Of a stretch of DNA of 64,000 nt, positions 46,456 to 57,146 are shown in pieces. The notes under the pieces are model-generated. The model saw nothing but the letters and a program-made list of their open reading frames with translations. It did not search any database and was not told where the DNA came from. A program made the position numbers and the translations under genes. The stretch lies in assembly GCF_004135585.1 (NCBI RefSeq), contig NZ_CP035501.1, positions 3,667,501-3,731,500 on the forward strand, written 5' to 3'. Origin of the DNA: Sphingosinicella sp. BN140058. Lineage in GTDB: Bacteria > Pseudomonadota > Alphaproteobacteria > Sphingomonadales > Sphingomonadaceae. How positions within the stretch are numbered: the stretch's first letter is position 1; each line of letters opens with the position of its first letter.

Positions 46456-46887
46456 TCATCCCGTCGCGCGTTCGGTGCCTTTCACCCGCATCAGCGCCTC
46501 GCGTTCGATAACGGCGAGTTCCTTCACCGTCTGCTCGAGCGCCGCTTTCTGTGCTTCGAGTTCCTCGATGCGCTCGCGGCAGCGCCCGGCGAGCGCGCGC
46601 ATCTGCTCGAGATGCTGAGGATCCGCATCGTAGAGGTCGAGGAATTCCTGGATCTCGCGCAGCGAGAAGCCCAGGCGCTTGCCGCGCAGGATGAGCTGCA
46701 TGCGCGCGGTCTCGCGCTTCGAATAGATTCGCTGGGTCCCCACCCGGCGCGGCTCGATCAGGCCGCGATCCTCGTAGAAGCGCAGGGTGCGAGGCGTGAT
46801 GCCGAGACTGTCGGCGACCTCCTGGATGCCCTGCAGCTGTTCAGCCGCCTCGCTCAATCGCAACCTCCCCGTTTTCCCCATCGTCAT
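46456..46887 (-). CDS. MerR-family regulator of fatty-acid genes
   Basis: A 143-aa regulator. Residues 20-50 (IQEVADSLGITPRTLRFYED) form the MerR winged helix, then RGLIEPRRVGTQRIYSKRET and a long coiled coil ending EREALMRVKGTERATG. No metal-binding cysteines are present, so it senses a metabolite or acts as a repressor, like LiuR-type members that control acyl-CoA catabolism. It overlaps the 3' end of fadD by 47 bp and is co-transcribed with it. The palindrome at 48648 in the divergent fadD-thiolase promoter is its probable target. Confidence 0.82.
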   Translation of the reverse strand: MTMGKTGRLRLSEAAEQLQGIQEVADSLGITPRTLRFYEDRGLIEPRRVGTQRIYSKRETARMQLILRGKRLGFSLREIQEFLDLYDADPQHLEQMRALAGRCRERIEELEAQKAALEQTVKELAVIEREALMRVKGTERATG

Positions 46888-48580
46888 TCCCCCCGGTGCC
46901 GGGCTGACCGCCGGAGCCGATGTCCGCCGCCGCGGCCTTCGCCCGCTCTTCCTCGACCAGCTCCTTCTTGGAAAGCTTGCCGATCAAAGTCTTGGGCAGG
47001 GTCTCACGGATTTCGATCTCGCGCGGAAGCTCGATCTTGCTGACCTTGTCGGCCAGGAAGGTACGCAGGTCCGCCGCGGTGGCGCTCTGGCCGGCGGCGA
47101 GGGTGACGAACGCTTTGGGTGCCTGGCCGCGATACGGGTCGGATACGCCGATCACCACGGCTTCCGCGACGGCCGGATGCTCGTACAGGGCTTCCTCGAT
47201 CACGCGCGGATAGACGTTGTATCCGCCGGCGATGATCACGTCCTTGATCCGGTCGACGATGAACAGATAGCCTTCGTCGTCGAGATAGCCGACGTCGCCG
47301 GTACGCAGCGCGCCGTTGGCGAAGACTTCCCGGCTCGCGTCGGGACGGTTCCAGTAACCCGACATGATCTGCGGCCCGCGGGCGCAGATCTCGCCGATTT
47401 GCCCGACCTCGAGCAGATGGCCGGGATTGTCGCGGTCGTGGATCTCGATCGTCGTGCCGGGGAAGGGTCGGCCGGCCGATCCCGTCTTGTTCACGCCCTC
47501 GATTATCGGATTGCAGGTGATGATCGGCGAGCTTTCGGACAGGCCGTAGCCCTCGACCACCTTGGCGCCCGTTGCACTTTCGAACGCCTGGCGAACTTCG
47601 CTCGGCAGCGGCGCGCCGCCGGAGATGCAGGCATGGATCGAAGACATGTCGACCGTCTCCCTCTTGGCCGCACCCGCGATCGCGTTGAAGATGGTCGGCA
47701 CCGCCGGGAAGAAGGTCGGGCGCCGCCGCTTGATCGTATCGAGCACCTGGCGGAGATCGAAGCGGGGCAGGAGGATCATCTCGGCCCCGGAGCGGATGCC
47801 GAAGGTGAGCACGGTGGTCAGCGCGAAGACGTGGAACAGCGGCAGCACGCCAAGCACCCGGTCCTGCTCCGGACGCTCGCCGCCGGTGTGCAGATAGCAA
47901 GCGTCGGCATTGGCGACGAGATTGGCGTGGCTGAGCATCGCAGCCTTTGGCTCGCCCGTGGTGCCGCCGGTATATTGGAGCACGGCAATGGCCTGCGGAT
48001 CGACCGAGACCGGCTGCAGCTTGCCCTTGGCGCCGATCAGGTCGGCAAAGCGCAGCTGCCGTCCGTCGGACGGTATCGCGGCGATGTCGCTGCGCTTGAA
48101 TAGACGATAGGCAATCGATTTGAGAGCGGGCAGCGCACCGGAAACGGGGCAGGCGATGACGTGACGCAGGCCGAGCTCGGCGGCGACGTGGCTGACCCGG
48201 CCATGGATGTCGGGAATGTCGCAGGTTGCGATGATGTCGGCGCCCGAATCGACCAGCAGGTGGCGCAGCTCGCGCTCTACGTAGAGCGGGTTCACGTTGA
48301 CGACGGTTCCGCCCGCCTTGAGCGTGGCGAAGAACAGCACCGGGTAATAGATGATGTTGGGCAGGCAGAGTGCGACCCGGCTGCCCGGTCTTACGCCAAG
48401 CTTCTGAAGCCCGACGGCGGCGGCATCGACCATCTCGGACAGCGCCGCATAGCTGGTGATCCGGCCCATGAAATCGATCGCGGGGCGCGATCCGAAGCGC
48501 TCCACCGTCTCCGCGAAGAGATCGGTCAGGAGCCGTGGCGCGAAGTTCAGCTCGACACCCCTGGCCTCAGCAATACGCAT
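46841..48580 (-). CDS. fadD: Long-chain acyl-CoA synthetase
   Basis: Activates fatty acids to acyl-CoA with ATP, at the inner face of the membrane. The 579-aa enzyme has the AMP-binding P-loop AVLQYTGGTTGEPKAAMLSH (around residue 215), the gate-like PLFHVFALTTVL, YGLSESSP and the C-terminal ATP/hinge motif GDVGYLDDEGYLFIVDRIKD, with the catalytic Lys near the end (LPKTLIGKLSKKEL). First step of the beta-oxidation set encoded here. The last 47 bp overlap the MerR gene. Confidence 0.9.
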   Translation of the reverse strand: MRIAEARGVELNFAPRLLTDLFAETVERFGSRPAIDFMGRITSYAALSEMVDAAAVGLQKLGVRPGSRVALCLPNIIYYPVLFFATLKAGGTVVNVNPLYVERELRHLLVDSGADIIATCDIPDIHGRVSHVAAELGLRHVIACPVSGALPALKSIAYRLFKRSDIAAIPSDGRQLRFADLIGAKGKLQPVSVDPQAIAVLQYTGGTTGEPKAAMLSHANLVANADACYLHTGGERPEQDRVLGVLPLFHVFALTTVLTFGIRSGAEMILLPRFDLRQVLDTIKRRRPTFFPAVPTIFNAIAGAAKRETVDMSSIHACISGGAPLPSEVRQAFESATGAKVVEGYGLSESSPIITCNPIIEGVNKTGSAGRPFPGTTIEIHDRDNPGHLLEVGQIGEICARGPQIMSGYWNRPDASREVFANGALRTGDVGYLDDEGYLFIVDRIKDVIIAGGYNVYPRVIEEALYEHPAVAEAVVIGVSDPYRGQAPKAFVTLAAGQSATAADLRTFLADKVSKIELPREIEIRETLPKTLIGKLSKKELVEEERAKAAAADIGSGGQPGTGGNDDGENGEVAIERGG

Positions 48581-48647
48581 TCAACGCCTTTCCAAAAAAA
48601 CGTGCTCGTCCCGGTTGTCGGCCGCACCCGACCGGCTTATTAGCCCT

Positions 48648-48661
48648 TGACGTATGCGTCA
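48648..48661. promoter_or_regulatory. TGACG-TATG-CGTCA palindrome in fadD-thiolase promoter
   Basis: A 5+4+5 inverted repeat within CCTTGACGTATGCGTCAGG, in the 138-bp gap between the divergent fadD and thiolase genes. Its ACGTNNNCGT core resembles LiuR/MerR-type operators of acyl-CoA catabolism. A similar TTAACGTGAGG follows 13 bp on. The MerR protein encoded behind fadD is the likely binder. Confidence 0.55.
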
Positions 48662-48718
48662 GGTAACGCACCTTAACGTGAGGCTGCAAGGCCTTAACAG
48701 GCAGAAGATGAGGAATTG

Positions 48719-49855
48719 ATGACCGAAGTCGTGATCGCTGGCTACGCCCGCTCGCCTTTCCACCTCGCCGGCAAAGGCGAACTCGCCCGGGTCCGCCCGG
48801 ACGATCTCGCTGCGCAGACGATCCGCGGCCTCATCGAGAAGACCAAGGTCGATCCGGCCAAGATCGAAGACATCATCCTCGGCTGCGCCTTTCCGGAAGG
48901 AGAGCAGGGACTCAACGTCGCGCGGATGATCGGCCTGCTCGCCGATCTGCCGCTGTCGGTCGGCGGCATGACCGTCAATCGCTTCTGTGGATCGTCGATG
49001 AGCGCGATCCATATTGCGGTCGGCCAGATCCAGATCGGTGCCGGGGAGGCGTTCATCTGCGCCGGTCTCGAATCGATGAGCCGGGTGCCGATGGGGGGCT
49101 ACAACCCGCTGCCCAACCCGACGCTCGCGAAGAAGAGCGCCGGTGCCTACATGGGCATGGGCGAGACGGCGGAAAACGTCGCCCGCAAATACCAGATCAC
49201 GCGCGCCGAGCAGGAGAGCTTCGCCGTCAAGAGCCACCGCAAGGCCGCGGCCGCTCGCGATGCCGGCAAGCTCGCCGACGAGATCGTGCCGATCCAGACC
49301 AAGGCGGGGATCGTCAACCAGGACGGCGGCATCCGCGCCGACACTTCGGAAGAGGTGCTCGCCGGTCTGAAGCCGGCGTTCAGTCAGGACGGCTCGGTCA
49401 CCGCTGGCACTTCGTCGCCGCTGACCGATGGCGCCTCCGCGGTGCTGGTCACCTCGGAGGAATTCGCCAAGGCCAACGGCCTCAAGATTCTGGCCCGAAT
49501 CAAGTCGGTGGGGATTTCCGGCTGCGAGCCCGAGACGATGGGGCTCGGCCCGATCGGCGCGTCGCTGAAGGCGCTGGAGCGCGCCGGTCTCAAGACCGAC
49601 GATCTCGACGTGGTCGAGATCAACGAGGCGTTCGCCTCGCAGGCGATCGCCTGCATTCGCGATCTCGGGCTCAAGGAAGAAACGATCAACATCGACGGCG
49701 GCGGCATTTCGATCGGCCACCCGCTCGGCGCCACCGGCGCCCGCATCGTCGGCAAGGCCGCGGCTTTGCTTGAGCGCGAGGGCGGCAAATATGCGCTGGC
49801 GACCCAGTGCATCGGCGGCGGCCAGGGCATCGCCACCGTGCTGGAGCGTGCATGA
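48719..49855 (+). CDS. fadA: Acetyl-CoA C-acyltransferase (3-ketoacyl-CoA thiolase)
   Basis: Cleaves 3-ketoacyl-CoA to acetyl-CoA and a shortened acyl-CoA, the last step of beta-oxidation. A 378-aa thiolase: nucleophilic Cys in VNRFCGSSMSAIHIA (around residue 88), the His in GGGISIGHPLGATGAR (around residue 335) and the second Cys in ATQCIGGGQGIATV (around residue 365). GAGG precedes the ATG at 48719. It overlaps the following multifunctional gene by ATGATGA, so the two subunits are coupled as in fadBA-type complexes, though the order is reversed. Confidence 0.92.
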   Translation: MTEVVIAGYARSPFHLAGKGELARVRPDDLAAQTIRGLIEKTKVDPAKIEDIILGCAFPEGEQGLNVARMIGLLADLPLSVGGMTVNRFCGSSMSAIHIAVGQIQIGAGEAFICAGLESMSRVPMGGYNPLPNPTLAKKSAGAYMGMGETAENVARKYQITRAEQESFAVKSHRKAAAARDAGKLADEIVPIQTKAGIVNQDGGIRADTSEEVLAGLKPAFSQDGSVTAGTSSPLTDGASAVLVTSEEFAKANGLKILARIKSVGISGCEPETMGLGPIGASLKALERAGLKTDDLDVVEINEAFASQAIACIRDLGLKEETINIDGGGISIGHPLGATGARIVGKAAALLEREGGKYALATQCIGGGQGIATVLERA

Positions 49856-52182
49856 TGACCGATCGGATCAACAAGGTCTGCGTGATCGGTGCCGGCGTGA
49901 TGGGCGCCGGCATCGCCGCCCAGGTCGCCAATGCCGGCGTGCCCGTGCTGCTGCTCGACATCGTGCCCAGGGACGGCACCGATCGTGATGCGGTTGCCAA
50001 GGGCGCGGTCGCCAAAATGCTCAAGACCGAGCCGGCGCCGTTCATGTCCAAGTCGGCCGCGAAGCTGGTCGAGACGGGCAATATCGACGATCATCTCGGC
50101 CGCGTTGCCGAATGCGATTGGATCGTAGAAGCGATCGTCGAGCGGCTCGACATCAAGCAAGCGCTTTACGCCAGGCTGGAAGAGCTGAAGCGTCCGGGAA
50201 CGGCAGTGTCGTCGAACACGTCGACGATCCCGCTCGGCCACCTCGTCGATGGGCGCTCCGATCAGTTCAAGCGCGATTTCCTGATCACCCACTTCTTCAA
50301 TCCGCCGCGTTACATGCGGCTGATTGAAATCGTCCGGGGACCCGGCACGGATCCGGCTGTGGCCGGACGCGTGGAGGATTTCGTCGATCGGATGATGGGC
50401 AAGAGGATCGTCCGGGCCAAGGACACGCCGGGCTTCATCGCCAACCGCATCGGCACCTACTGGCTTGCCGTCGCGATCAATGCGGCGATGGACCAGGGCC
50501 TCACCGTCGAGGAAGCCGATCAGATCGGCGGGCGTCCGATGGGCGTTCCCAAGACCGGCATCTTCGGTCTGGTCGATCTGGTCGGTGTCGACCTGATGCC
50601 GCTTCTGTCCAAGAGCCTTGCTTCGACCCTCCCGGCTGGAGACGCCTATTTCGATACGATCCGGCCGATGCCGCTGGTCGACAGGATGATCGCCGAAGGC
50701 TTTACCGGCCGCAAGGGCAACGGCGGCTTCTACCGGCTCGACAAGAAGCCGGACGGGACTCGCGCCAAGCTCAGCCTCGATCTCGCCACCGGCGACTACC
50801 GGCCCGAGCGCAAGCCGGAGCGGTTGCCCGGCGCGGCGGAGAAGGACCTCGCAGCGCTGGTCGCGCTGCCGGGCAAGCCCGGCGCCTACGCCTGGACGAT
50901 CCTCGGCAACGTGCTTTCCTATGCGGCGTCGCTGGTCGGCGAGGCGGCGGACGACGTCGTCGGCATCGATGACGCGATGAAGCTCGGCTACAATTGGAAG
51001 TTCGGGCCGTTCGAACTGATCGACCGCCTGGGGCCGGGCAAGCTCGCCGCGCGGCTGAGGGAAGAGGGGCGCAAGGTTCCTGCGATCCTCGAGACTGCGG
51101 GGGACCGTCCTTTCTATCGGATCGAGAACGGGGTTCGCCAGTATCTCGGGGTCGACGGCGCCTATCGCGACATCGTCCGGCCCGACGGCGTGTTGCTGCT
51201 CGAGGACGTCAAGCTGCGCAGCGAACCGCTGCTCAAGAACGGCTCGGCAGCGCTTTGGGACATCGGCGACGGCATCGTCTGCCTCGAATTCACCGGCAAG
51301 ATGAATGCGCTCGACGAAGAGGTGATGAAGATCGTCCAGAAGGCGATCCCGCTGGTCAAGGCGCAGTATAAGGGCCTCGTCGTCTACAACGAGGGTTCGA
51401 ACTTCTCCGCCGGCGCCAATCTCGGCCTCGCCATGTTCGCGCTCAACATCGCCGCATGGAGCGAGATCGAGAAGCTCGTCTCGGCCGGCCAGCAAGCCTA
51501 TAAGGCCTTGAAATACGCGCCCTTCCCGGTGGTCTCCGCCCCGGCGGGCATGGCCCTTGGCGGGGGCTGCGAGATCCTGCTCCATTCCGACGCGGTCCAG
51601 GCCCATGCCGAAAGCTATGTCGGCCTCGTCGAGTGCGGCGTCGGCCTGGTGCCGGGCTGGGGCGGCCATGGCGAGCTGATCGATCGGATGGTGAAGTCGC
51701 CGATGATGCCGAAGGGGCCGATGCCGGCCGTGGTCAAGGCGTTCGAAACGATCTCGACCGCATCCGTGTCGAAGTCGGCGGCCGAGGCCAGGGAGATGAT
51801 GTTCCTTCGTCCCTCGGACCGGATCACGATGAACCGCGACCGCCTGCTCGCCGACGCCAAGGCGAAGGCGCTGGCCCTCGTCGAAGGCTATGCGCCCCCG
51901 GAAAAGCCGACCTTCCGCCTGCCCGGTGAAAGCGGCCGAGTCGCGATCGGCAATGCGGTGCGCGACTTCCACAAGAAGGGCGTGGCGACCGATTACGACA
52001 CGGTCGTCGCTGGCCGTCTGGCCAACGTGCTGACCGGCGGCGACGCCGACCTGGTCGACACTGTCAGCGAGGACCAGCTGCTGAAGCTGGAGCGCGAGGC
52101 ATTCATGGCCAGCGTCCGCGATCGCCGTACCCAGGCCCGGGTCGAGCACATGCTCGAAACCGGCAAGCCGCTGCGCAACTGA
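49852..52182 (+). CDS. Bifunctional 3-hydroxyacyl-CoA dehydrogenase/enoyl-CoA hydratase
   Basis: A 776-aa fusion enzyme for hydration and oxidation in beta-oxidation. Here the dehydrogenase comes first: NAD-binding VCVIGAGVMGAGIAAQVANA at residues 9-28 and the catalytic ITHFFNPPRYMRLIEIVRGP. The hydratase comes last: FTGKMNALDEEVMK, the oxyanion loop GSNFSAGANLGLAMF and GMALGGGCEILLHSDAVQAH. This is the reverse of E. coli FadB and FadJ, and is common in alphaproteobacteria. In the hydratase the acid-base Glu would be in GLVECGVGLVPGWGG. It forms a complex with the preceding thiolase, by analogy. Confidence 0.9.
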   Translation: MMTDRINKVCVIGAGVMGAGIAAQVANAGVPVLLLDIVPRDGTDRDAVAKGAVAKMLKTEPAPFMSKSAAKLVETGNIDDHLGRVAECDWIVEAIVERLDIKQALYARLEELKRPGTAVSSNTSTIPLGHLVDGRSDQFKRDFLITHFFNPPRYMRLIEIVRGPGTDPAVAGRVEDFVDRMMGKRIVRAKDTPGFIANRIGTYWLAVAINAAMDQGLTVEEADQIGGRPMGVPKTGIFGLVDLVGVDLMPLLSKSLASTLPAGDAYFDTIRPMPLVDRMIAEGFTGRKGNGGFYRLDKKPDGTRAKLSLDLATGDYRPERKPERLPGAAEKDLAALVALPGKPGAYAWTILGNVLSYAASLVGEAADDVVGIDDAMKLGYNWKFGPFELIDRLGPGKLAARLREEGRKVPAILETAGDRPFYRIENGVRQYLGVDGAYRDIVRPDGVLLLEDVKLRSEPLLKNGSAALWDIGDGIVCLEFTGKMNALDEEVMKIVQKAIPLVKAQYKGLVVYNEGSNFSAGANLGLAMFALNIAAWSEIEKLVSAGQQAYKALKYAPFPVVSAPAGMALGGGCEILLHSDAVQAHAESYVGLVECGVGLVPGWGGHGELIDRMVKSPMMPKGPMPAVVKAFETISTASVSKSAAEAREMMFLRPSDRITMNRDRLLADAKAKALALVEGYAPPEKPTFRLPGESGRVAIGNAVRDFHKKGVATDYDTVVAGRLANVLTGGDADLVDTVSEDQLLKLEREAFMASVRDRRTQARVEHMLETGKPLRN

Positions 52183-52226
52183 GGGAGGTGGCCGGACCGT
52201 CGACCCGTCGGCCACCCCCGAACACT

Positions 52227-52313
52227 CCGTTCGGGCTGAGCCTGTCGAAGCCCTCCTTTTCCTTCTTGCTGAAGAGGAGAAGAGAAAGGCTTCGACAAGC
52301 TCAACCCGAACGG
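52227..52313. repeat. Dispersed inverted repeat, copy 4
   Basis: The arms CCGTTCGGGCTGAGCCTGTC and GCTTCGACAAGCTCAACCCG with a GAAGAGGAGAAGAG-rich middle, between the fused dehydrogenase/hydratase gene and the acyl-CoA dehydrogenase gene. It is the same family as at 8977 and 12695. It could attenuate read-through within the operon. Confidence 0.8.
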
Positions 52314-52388
52314 GAGACGAGATAACGAGGTTCGCGTGCCTGCCGGTCGAAGGCGAGGACGTGCACCACACCATCGGAAGACCAGGAC

Positions 52389-54185
<1,797 letters not shown>

Positions 54186-54260
54186 CCGACAGATCGGAAC
54201 AACGGGTTTTTGCGGTTGGGCGATAACCATTGTGCAACAAAGGCTTGCCAAGAGCTTCAT

Positions 54261-54286
54261 CCTGTCGCAGCGAGCGCTGCGACAGG
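54261..54286 (+). terminator. Hairpin after acyl-CoA dehydrogenase gene
   Basis: CCTGTCGCAG (54261-54270) and its exact complement (54277-54286) enclose a 6-nt loop. It lies 76 bp after the stop codon. The following bases are ATTGACC, so the classical T-run is missing and the terminator may be Rho-dependent or weak. Confidence 0.5.
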
Positions 54287-54418
54287 ATTGACCTATACGT
54301 AAGTTGCTGCTCCTATAGATCAGTCTCGTAACGCAACGGTGATGCCGACCCGGCGTCGCCGCAAGGATCGACCCCAGGGGCAATCGACCCCGACGGCGTA
54401 GAGTAAGGAGAGGATTTG

Positions 54419-54817
54419 ATGCTGATTACCATGCTGGCCATGGCGATGGCGGCGCCGCAGGATGTGGCGGTCGGCCGCTGGAAGACCGAGACACGTGGTG
54501 GGATCGTCGAGATCCAGCGCTGCGGCGCCTCGATCTGCGGGCGCTTGCTCACGTCCGAGCATTTGCGCACCAATCCGAACCTCAAGGACGCGAACAACAC
54601 CAACGCGGCCCTCCGCAATCGGCCCCTGCGCGGCCTTCAGATCCTCAGCGGGTTCAAGGCCGACGGCAATGGATGGAGCGGCGGCAAGATCTACAATGCC
54701 GAGGACGGCAAGACCTACAGCGCCTATGTGACGCCGGAAGGCCCGAACCAGCTCAAGGTCAAGGGCTGCGTGTTCCGTCCGCTCTGCAAGACCCAGACCT
54801 GGACCCGCGTGCGCTGA
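54419..54817 (+). CDS. DUF2147 periplasmic protein
   Basis: A 132-aa protein with a short signal peptide (MLITMLAMAMAAPQDV). The mature part starts VGRWKTETRGGIVEIQRCG and shows the DUF2147 beta-barrel motifs ICGRLLTSE, LRGLQILSGFKADGNGWSGG, IYNAEDGKTYSAYVT and LKVKGCVF. Four cysteines probably form disulfides. Members are small lipocalin-like barrels; their role is unknown, though some occur beside lipid genes as here. AAGGAGAGG lies upstream of the ATG. The position between the acyl-CoA dehydrogenase and FadL genes fits the family. Confidence 0.85.
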   Translation: MLITMLAMAMAAPQDVAVGRWKTETRGGIVEIQRCGASICGRLLTSEHLRTNPNLKDANNTNAALRNRPLRGLQILSGFKADGNGWSGGKIYNAEDGKTYSAYVTPEGPNQLKVKGCVFRPLCKTQTWTRVR

Positions 54818-54896
54818 GCCGCGTTACGCGAGCCTTTTTCCACACCCGTTTTCCCCTACCCGGTACCGCGTGCCGTATCGCTTACAGGATGATCTG

Positions 54897-56198
54897 ATGT
54901 CGTATTTGAAGACCGCTCTCGCTACCGCCACTGCGCTCACCGCCACCTTCGGCTTCGCCAGCGCCGCCAACGCCCAGGCCTTCTATCTGCAGGAGCAATC
55001 CGCGCGCGGTGCGGGCCGGGCCTTTTCGGGCGAGGGTGCCGACACCGGCGCCGCCTCCTTGTGGTGGAACCCGGCGGCGATCGCCGGCATCGAGAATATG
55101 GACGTGTCGCTCTCCGCCTCGGCGATCCTGCCGCGCGGCAAGGTCGTCGACAACGGCACCGTCATTCGCCGCCCGGGCCAAGCCTTCGCCCCGGTCGGCG
55201 GCGATCCCGTGGCCAAGAATCCGATCAACAACGGCGTGTTGCCGGCCTTTGCGGTCGGGATCCCGCTCAACGATCGGGTCGCGCTCGGCCTCGCGGTCAG
55301 CTCGCCCTACAGCTTCACCACGGATTATGCCGAGGACAGCTGGGCCCGGTACACCGCGGACAAGACCAAGCTGCTGACGGTCGACATCCAGCCGAGCGTC
55401 GCCGTCGCGGTGACCGACTGGCTCCGCGCCGGTGCCGCGCTCAACGTCGAATATACCGATGCGAGCCTGTCCAATGCGCTCCCCAATCTGCTGGCGACGC
55501 TTCCGGACGGCCGCCAGGTGCTGAAGGGCGACGGCTGGGATCTCGGCTGGAGCGCCGGCGTGCAGATGCACAATGATTTCGTCACCGTCGGCATCAGCTA
55601 CAAGTCCGCGATCGAGCACAAGCTCAAGGGCTCGCTCGAGATCAGCGGCCTGCTCGGCCCGCTCGCCGCGCAGAACCGCACTCTCGATGGCGTAAGTGCC
55701 AGCTTCTACACTCCCGCTCAGATCATCGTAGGGGCCCGCTTCAAGGTCAGCCCGGCGCTGACCCTGAACACGCAGGGGATCCGCTACACCTGGAGCAAGT
55801 TCGACGCGATCCGCCTCGGCGCGCCGCTCAACACCGCCATTCCGGAAGGCTATCAGAACAGCTGGAGCCTTGCCGGCGGCTTCGATTACCAGGCCTCGGA
55901 GAAGCTGATCCTGCGTGCCGGTGTCCAGCATGCCTCCACGCCGACCGTCGACGGCGAGCGTGATGCACGCGTTCCGGACTCGGATCGCTGGAACTTCGGC
56001 GCCGGCGGCACCTTCCAGGCGACCCCGCGCCTCGCGCTCGACGCTGCCTTCAATTATGTCGACTTCGAGGATGAGACGATCGACCGCACCACGGCCGCCT
56101 TTGCCGGCACGCCGGTGCAGACCCCGATTGTGGTCAATGGCACCCTCCGCAACGCCAAGGCCTTCATCTTCTCGCTCGGGGGCCGGATGACGTTCTGA
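54897..56198 (+). CDS. FadL/OmpP1-type outer membrane transporter
   Basis: A 433-aa outer-membrane barrel for long-chain fatty acids. A signal peptide ends at SAANAQAFY. The mature N-terminus is AFYLQEQSARGAGRAFSGEG, the typical FadL hatch start (A-F-x-x-x-E-x-x-A-x-G-x-G-x-A), followed by ASLWWNPAAIAG. The barrel closes with SLGGRMTF and a terminal Phe. It probably feeds the acyl-CoA synthetase and beta-oxidation enzymes encoded on both sides. AGGATG precedes the ATG at 54897. Confidence 0.9.
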   Translation: MSYLKTALATATALTATFGFASAANAQAFYLQEQSARGAGRAFSGEGADTGAASLWWNPAAIAGIENMDVSLSASAILPRGKVVDNGTVIRRPGQAFAPVGGDPVAKNPINNGVLPAFAVGIPLNDRVALGLAVSSPYSFTTDYAEDSWARYTADKTKLLTVDIQPSVAVAVTDWLRAGAALNVEYTDASLSNALPNLLATLPDGRQVLKGDGWDLGWSAGVQMHNDFVTVGISYKSAIEHKLKGSLEISGLLGPLAAQNRTLDGVSASFYTPAQIIVGARFKVSPALTLNTQGIRYTWSKFDAIRLGAPLNTAIPEGYQNSWSLAGGFDYQASEKLILRAGVQHASTPTVDGERDARVPDSDRWNFGAGGTFQATPRLALDAAFNYVDFEDETIDRTTAAFAGTPVQTPIVVNGTLRNAKAFIFSLGGRMTF

Positions 56199-56307
56199 CC
56201 TTCTCTCCTCGGGAAAGATTCCATGAAAGGACTACTTTGATGGAATTCCTCGGGGAGGGAATACAGAGCCTTGGGCGAAACCCAGCTCAGCCTGGGTGGA
56301 GTTGGAA

Positions 56308-56349
56308 AGGGTGACAGCGCTCACGGATATCCGTCGAGTCTGTCACCCT
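56308..56349. promoter_or_regulatory. Nested palindrome upstream of etfBA
   Basis: The outer arms AGGGTGACAG (56308-56317) and its complement (56340-56349) enclose a self-complementary 12-mer ACGGATATCCGT (56323-56334). Another short hairpin CCCAG...CTGGG lies at 56281-56296. The structure sits 48 bp before the etfB start, where a regulator or an RNA leader could act. No T-run follows, so a simple terminator is unlikely. Confidence 0.45.
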
Positions 56350-56396
56350 CGCCCAGCCTCGCGTAAGCTCGACAGGGTGGATGAGGAGAAGTTCGC

Positions 56397-57146
56397 ATGA
56401 AGCTGCTCGTGCCCGTGAAGCGGGTGATCGATTACAATGTGAAGCCGCGGGTGAGGGCGGACGGGAGCGGGGTCGATCTCGCCAACGTCAAGATGAGCAT
56501 GAACCCGTTCGACGAGATTGCGGTCGAGGAGGCGATCCGGCTGAAGGAGAAGGGTGCGGCGACCGAAATCGTCGTGGTCTCGATCGGCCCGGCCAAGGCG
56601 CAGGAGACCTTGCGGACCGCTCTGGCGATGGGTGCGGATCGTGCGATCCTGGTCCAGACCGACGATGCCGTCGAGCCGCTTGCGGTCGCCAAGATCCTGG
56701 CCAAGGTCGCTGCCGAGGAGCAGCCGGGGCTGATCATCCTCGGCAAGCAGGCGATCGACGACGATTCGAACCAGACCGGCCAGATGCTTGCCGCCTTGCT
56801 CGGCTGGGCGCAGGGCACCTTCGCCTCCAAGGTCGAGCTCTCGGGCGAGAGCGTCGACGTCACCCGTGAGGTGGACGGCGGCCTCGAGACGCTGCGGCTG
56901 AAGCTGCCGGCGATCGTCACCACCGATCTGCGCCTCAACGAGCCGCGTTATGCGTCGCTGCCCAACATCATGAAGGCAAAGTCGAAGCCGCTCGCGACCA
57001 AGGCGCCGGCCGATTACGGCGTCGACACCGCGCCGCGGCTGACCACATTGTCGGTGCGCGAGCCGTCCAAGCGCGAAGCCGGCATCAAGGTCGCCTCGGT
57101 CGACGAACTGATCGACCGCCTCCGCACCGTGGGAGTCATCGGATGA
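56397..57146 (+). CDS. etfB: Electron transfer flavoprotein beta subunit
   Basis: A 249-aa ETF beta subunit that binds AMP and docks acyl-CoA dehydrogenases. It begins [20 protein letters not shown], carries the CoA-dehydrogenase contact and [50 protein letters not shown] and the C-terminal [12 protein letters not shown] recognition loop. All features are normal. The stop codon overlaps the etfA start by ATGA. Together with etfA it takes electrons from the acyl-CoA dehydrogenase encoded at 52389 and passes them to ETF-quinone oxidoreductase, which is not in the window. Confidence 0.93.
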   Translation: MKLLVPVKRVIDYNVKPRVRADGSGVDLANVKMSMNPFDEIAVEEAIRLKEKGAATEIVVVSIGPAKAQETLRTALAMGADRAILVQTDDAVEPLAVAKILAKVAAEEQPGLIILGKQAIDDDSNQTGQMLAALLGWAQGTFASKVELSGESVDVTREVDGGLETLRLKLPAIVTTDLRLNEPRYASLPNIMKAKSKPLATKAPADYGVDTAPRLTTLSVREPSKREAGIKVASVDELIDRLRTVGVIG

